From assembly GCF_000208865.1 (NCBI RefSeq), contig NC_018397.1, positions 2,790,001-2,854,000 on the forward strand: 64,000 nucleotides of DNA, written 5' to 3'. The position numbers and the translations under genes were made by a program. Below the pieces are notes generated by a model. The model saw only the letters and a list, made by a program, of their open reading frames with translations, did not search any database and was not told where the DNA came from. Positions 63,906-64,000 of this stretch are shown here, in pieces; position 1 is the first letter of the stretch, and every line of letters begins with the position of its first letter. The DNA is from Neospora caninum Liverpool (taxonomy: Eukaryota; Apicomplexa; Conoidasida; Eucoccidiorida; Sarcocystidae).

Positions 63906-64000
63906 GATACATGTGTGATTAGGTACAGTTCCGTTTGCGAGGAAGTCGATGTCGGGGTGCACAACTCTGTCGAAATATGGGGTTTGGTCGTATTTGTACG
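62369..64000 (+). CDS. NOP14: Nucleolar protein NOP14, N-terminal part (runs off the window)
   Basis: Two exons are visible: 62369-62524 (52 codons, phase 0) and 63413-63752 (ends phase 1). The rest lies beyond the right edge. NOP14 is a U3/SSU-processome factor needed for 18S rRNA processing and 40S assembly. Exon 1 reads MAKKRKAGGPPSSSRNAFEV, then LGNKKLRREVAGRHV, matching the family's 'NPFEV...ILGRK.RHDVG'. Exon 2 has FADDRF (family 'FRDKRFGE'), a helix LVFQRLRLLAQRQQRAKE (family 'MMKRFALEQQR'), and the hallmark ALADDDALTHSGVPLSQIDD (family 'NEDEELTHYGQSLADI'). The donor of exon 2 is GATG|GTGAGA. The ATG sits in a very good context (GAAAATGG). The intron is 888 bp. The gene is divergent from rpoA. 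Confidence 0.85.
63809..63902. repeat. Two (TA)n microsatellites in intron 2 of NOP14
   Basis: TA runs of ~22 bp (63809-63830) and ~34 bp (63869-63902) just after the exon 2 donor. The remaining bases to the window edge are intron. Confidence 0.85.

Overview
The window is nuclear DNA from an apicomplexan parasite, most likely a cyst-forming coccidian of the Toxoplasma gondii/Hammondia type. The reasons are: intron-rich protein genes with long low-complexity insertions and N-terminal extensions; GT-AG introns of about 190-870 bp full of (TA)n and (CATA)n microsatellites; GC-rich coding exons; pyrimidine-rich upstream regions; a nuclear gene for a plastid (apicoplast) RNA polymerase subunit; and a short piece of mitochondrial cob inside an intron. 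No bacterial operon, rRNA, CRISPR array, insertion sequence or tRNA was recognised.

Layout: 0-4.5 kb, a large polytopic membrane protein (+), perhaps cut at the left edge. 6.0-7.6 kb, a transcription-type cyclin (-). 10.1-13.2 kb, a five-exon membrane-anchored short-chain dehydrogenase (-). 17.3-22.9 kb, a nine-exon gene for translation initiation factor eIF2B beta (+). 25.0-25.8 kb, a small single-span protein with a mitochondrial-looking N-terminus (+). 26.5-27.6 kb, an island of unusual composition with no gene. 29.1-30.4 kb, a secretory coiled-coil membrane protein (-). 35.4-41.9 kb, the twelve-exon SRP54 gene (+). 47.1-49.0 kb, a disordered protein ending in a zinc ribbon (+). 50.9-60.7 kb, an eleven-exon gene for a bacterial-type RNA polymerase alpha subunit with signal and transit peptide (-). 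62.4 kb to the right edge, the start of NOP14 (+), divergent from the polymerase gene. Two further minus-strand genes (16.1-17.1 and 45.2-46.1 kb) are only tentative.

The genes are independent transcription units, not a cassette. Several serve gene expression in different compartments: NOP14 (nucleolar small-subunit assembly), eIF2B (cytosolic initiation control), SRP54 (ER targeting), RpoA (plastid transcription) and a cyclin (probably nuclear transcription). Exon boundaries were worked out by hand from GT/AG sites, reading phase and family conservation. Every junction in the SDR, eIF2B beta, SRP54 and RpoA models keeps phase, and the conserved blocks run across most junctions. Start codons and untranslated regions are less certain.
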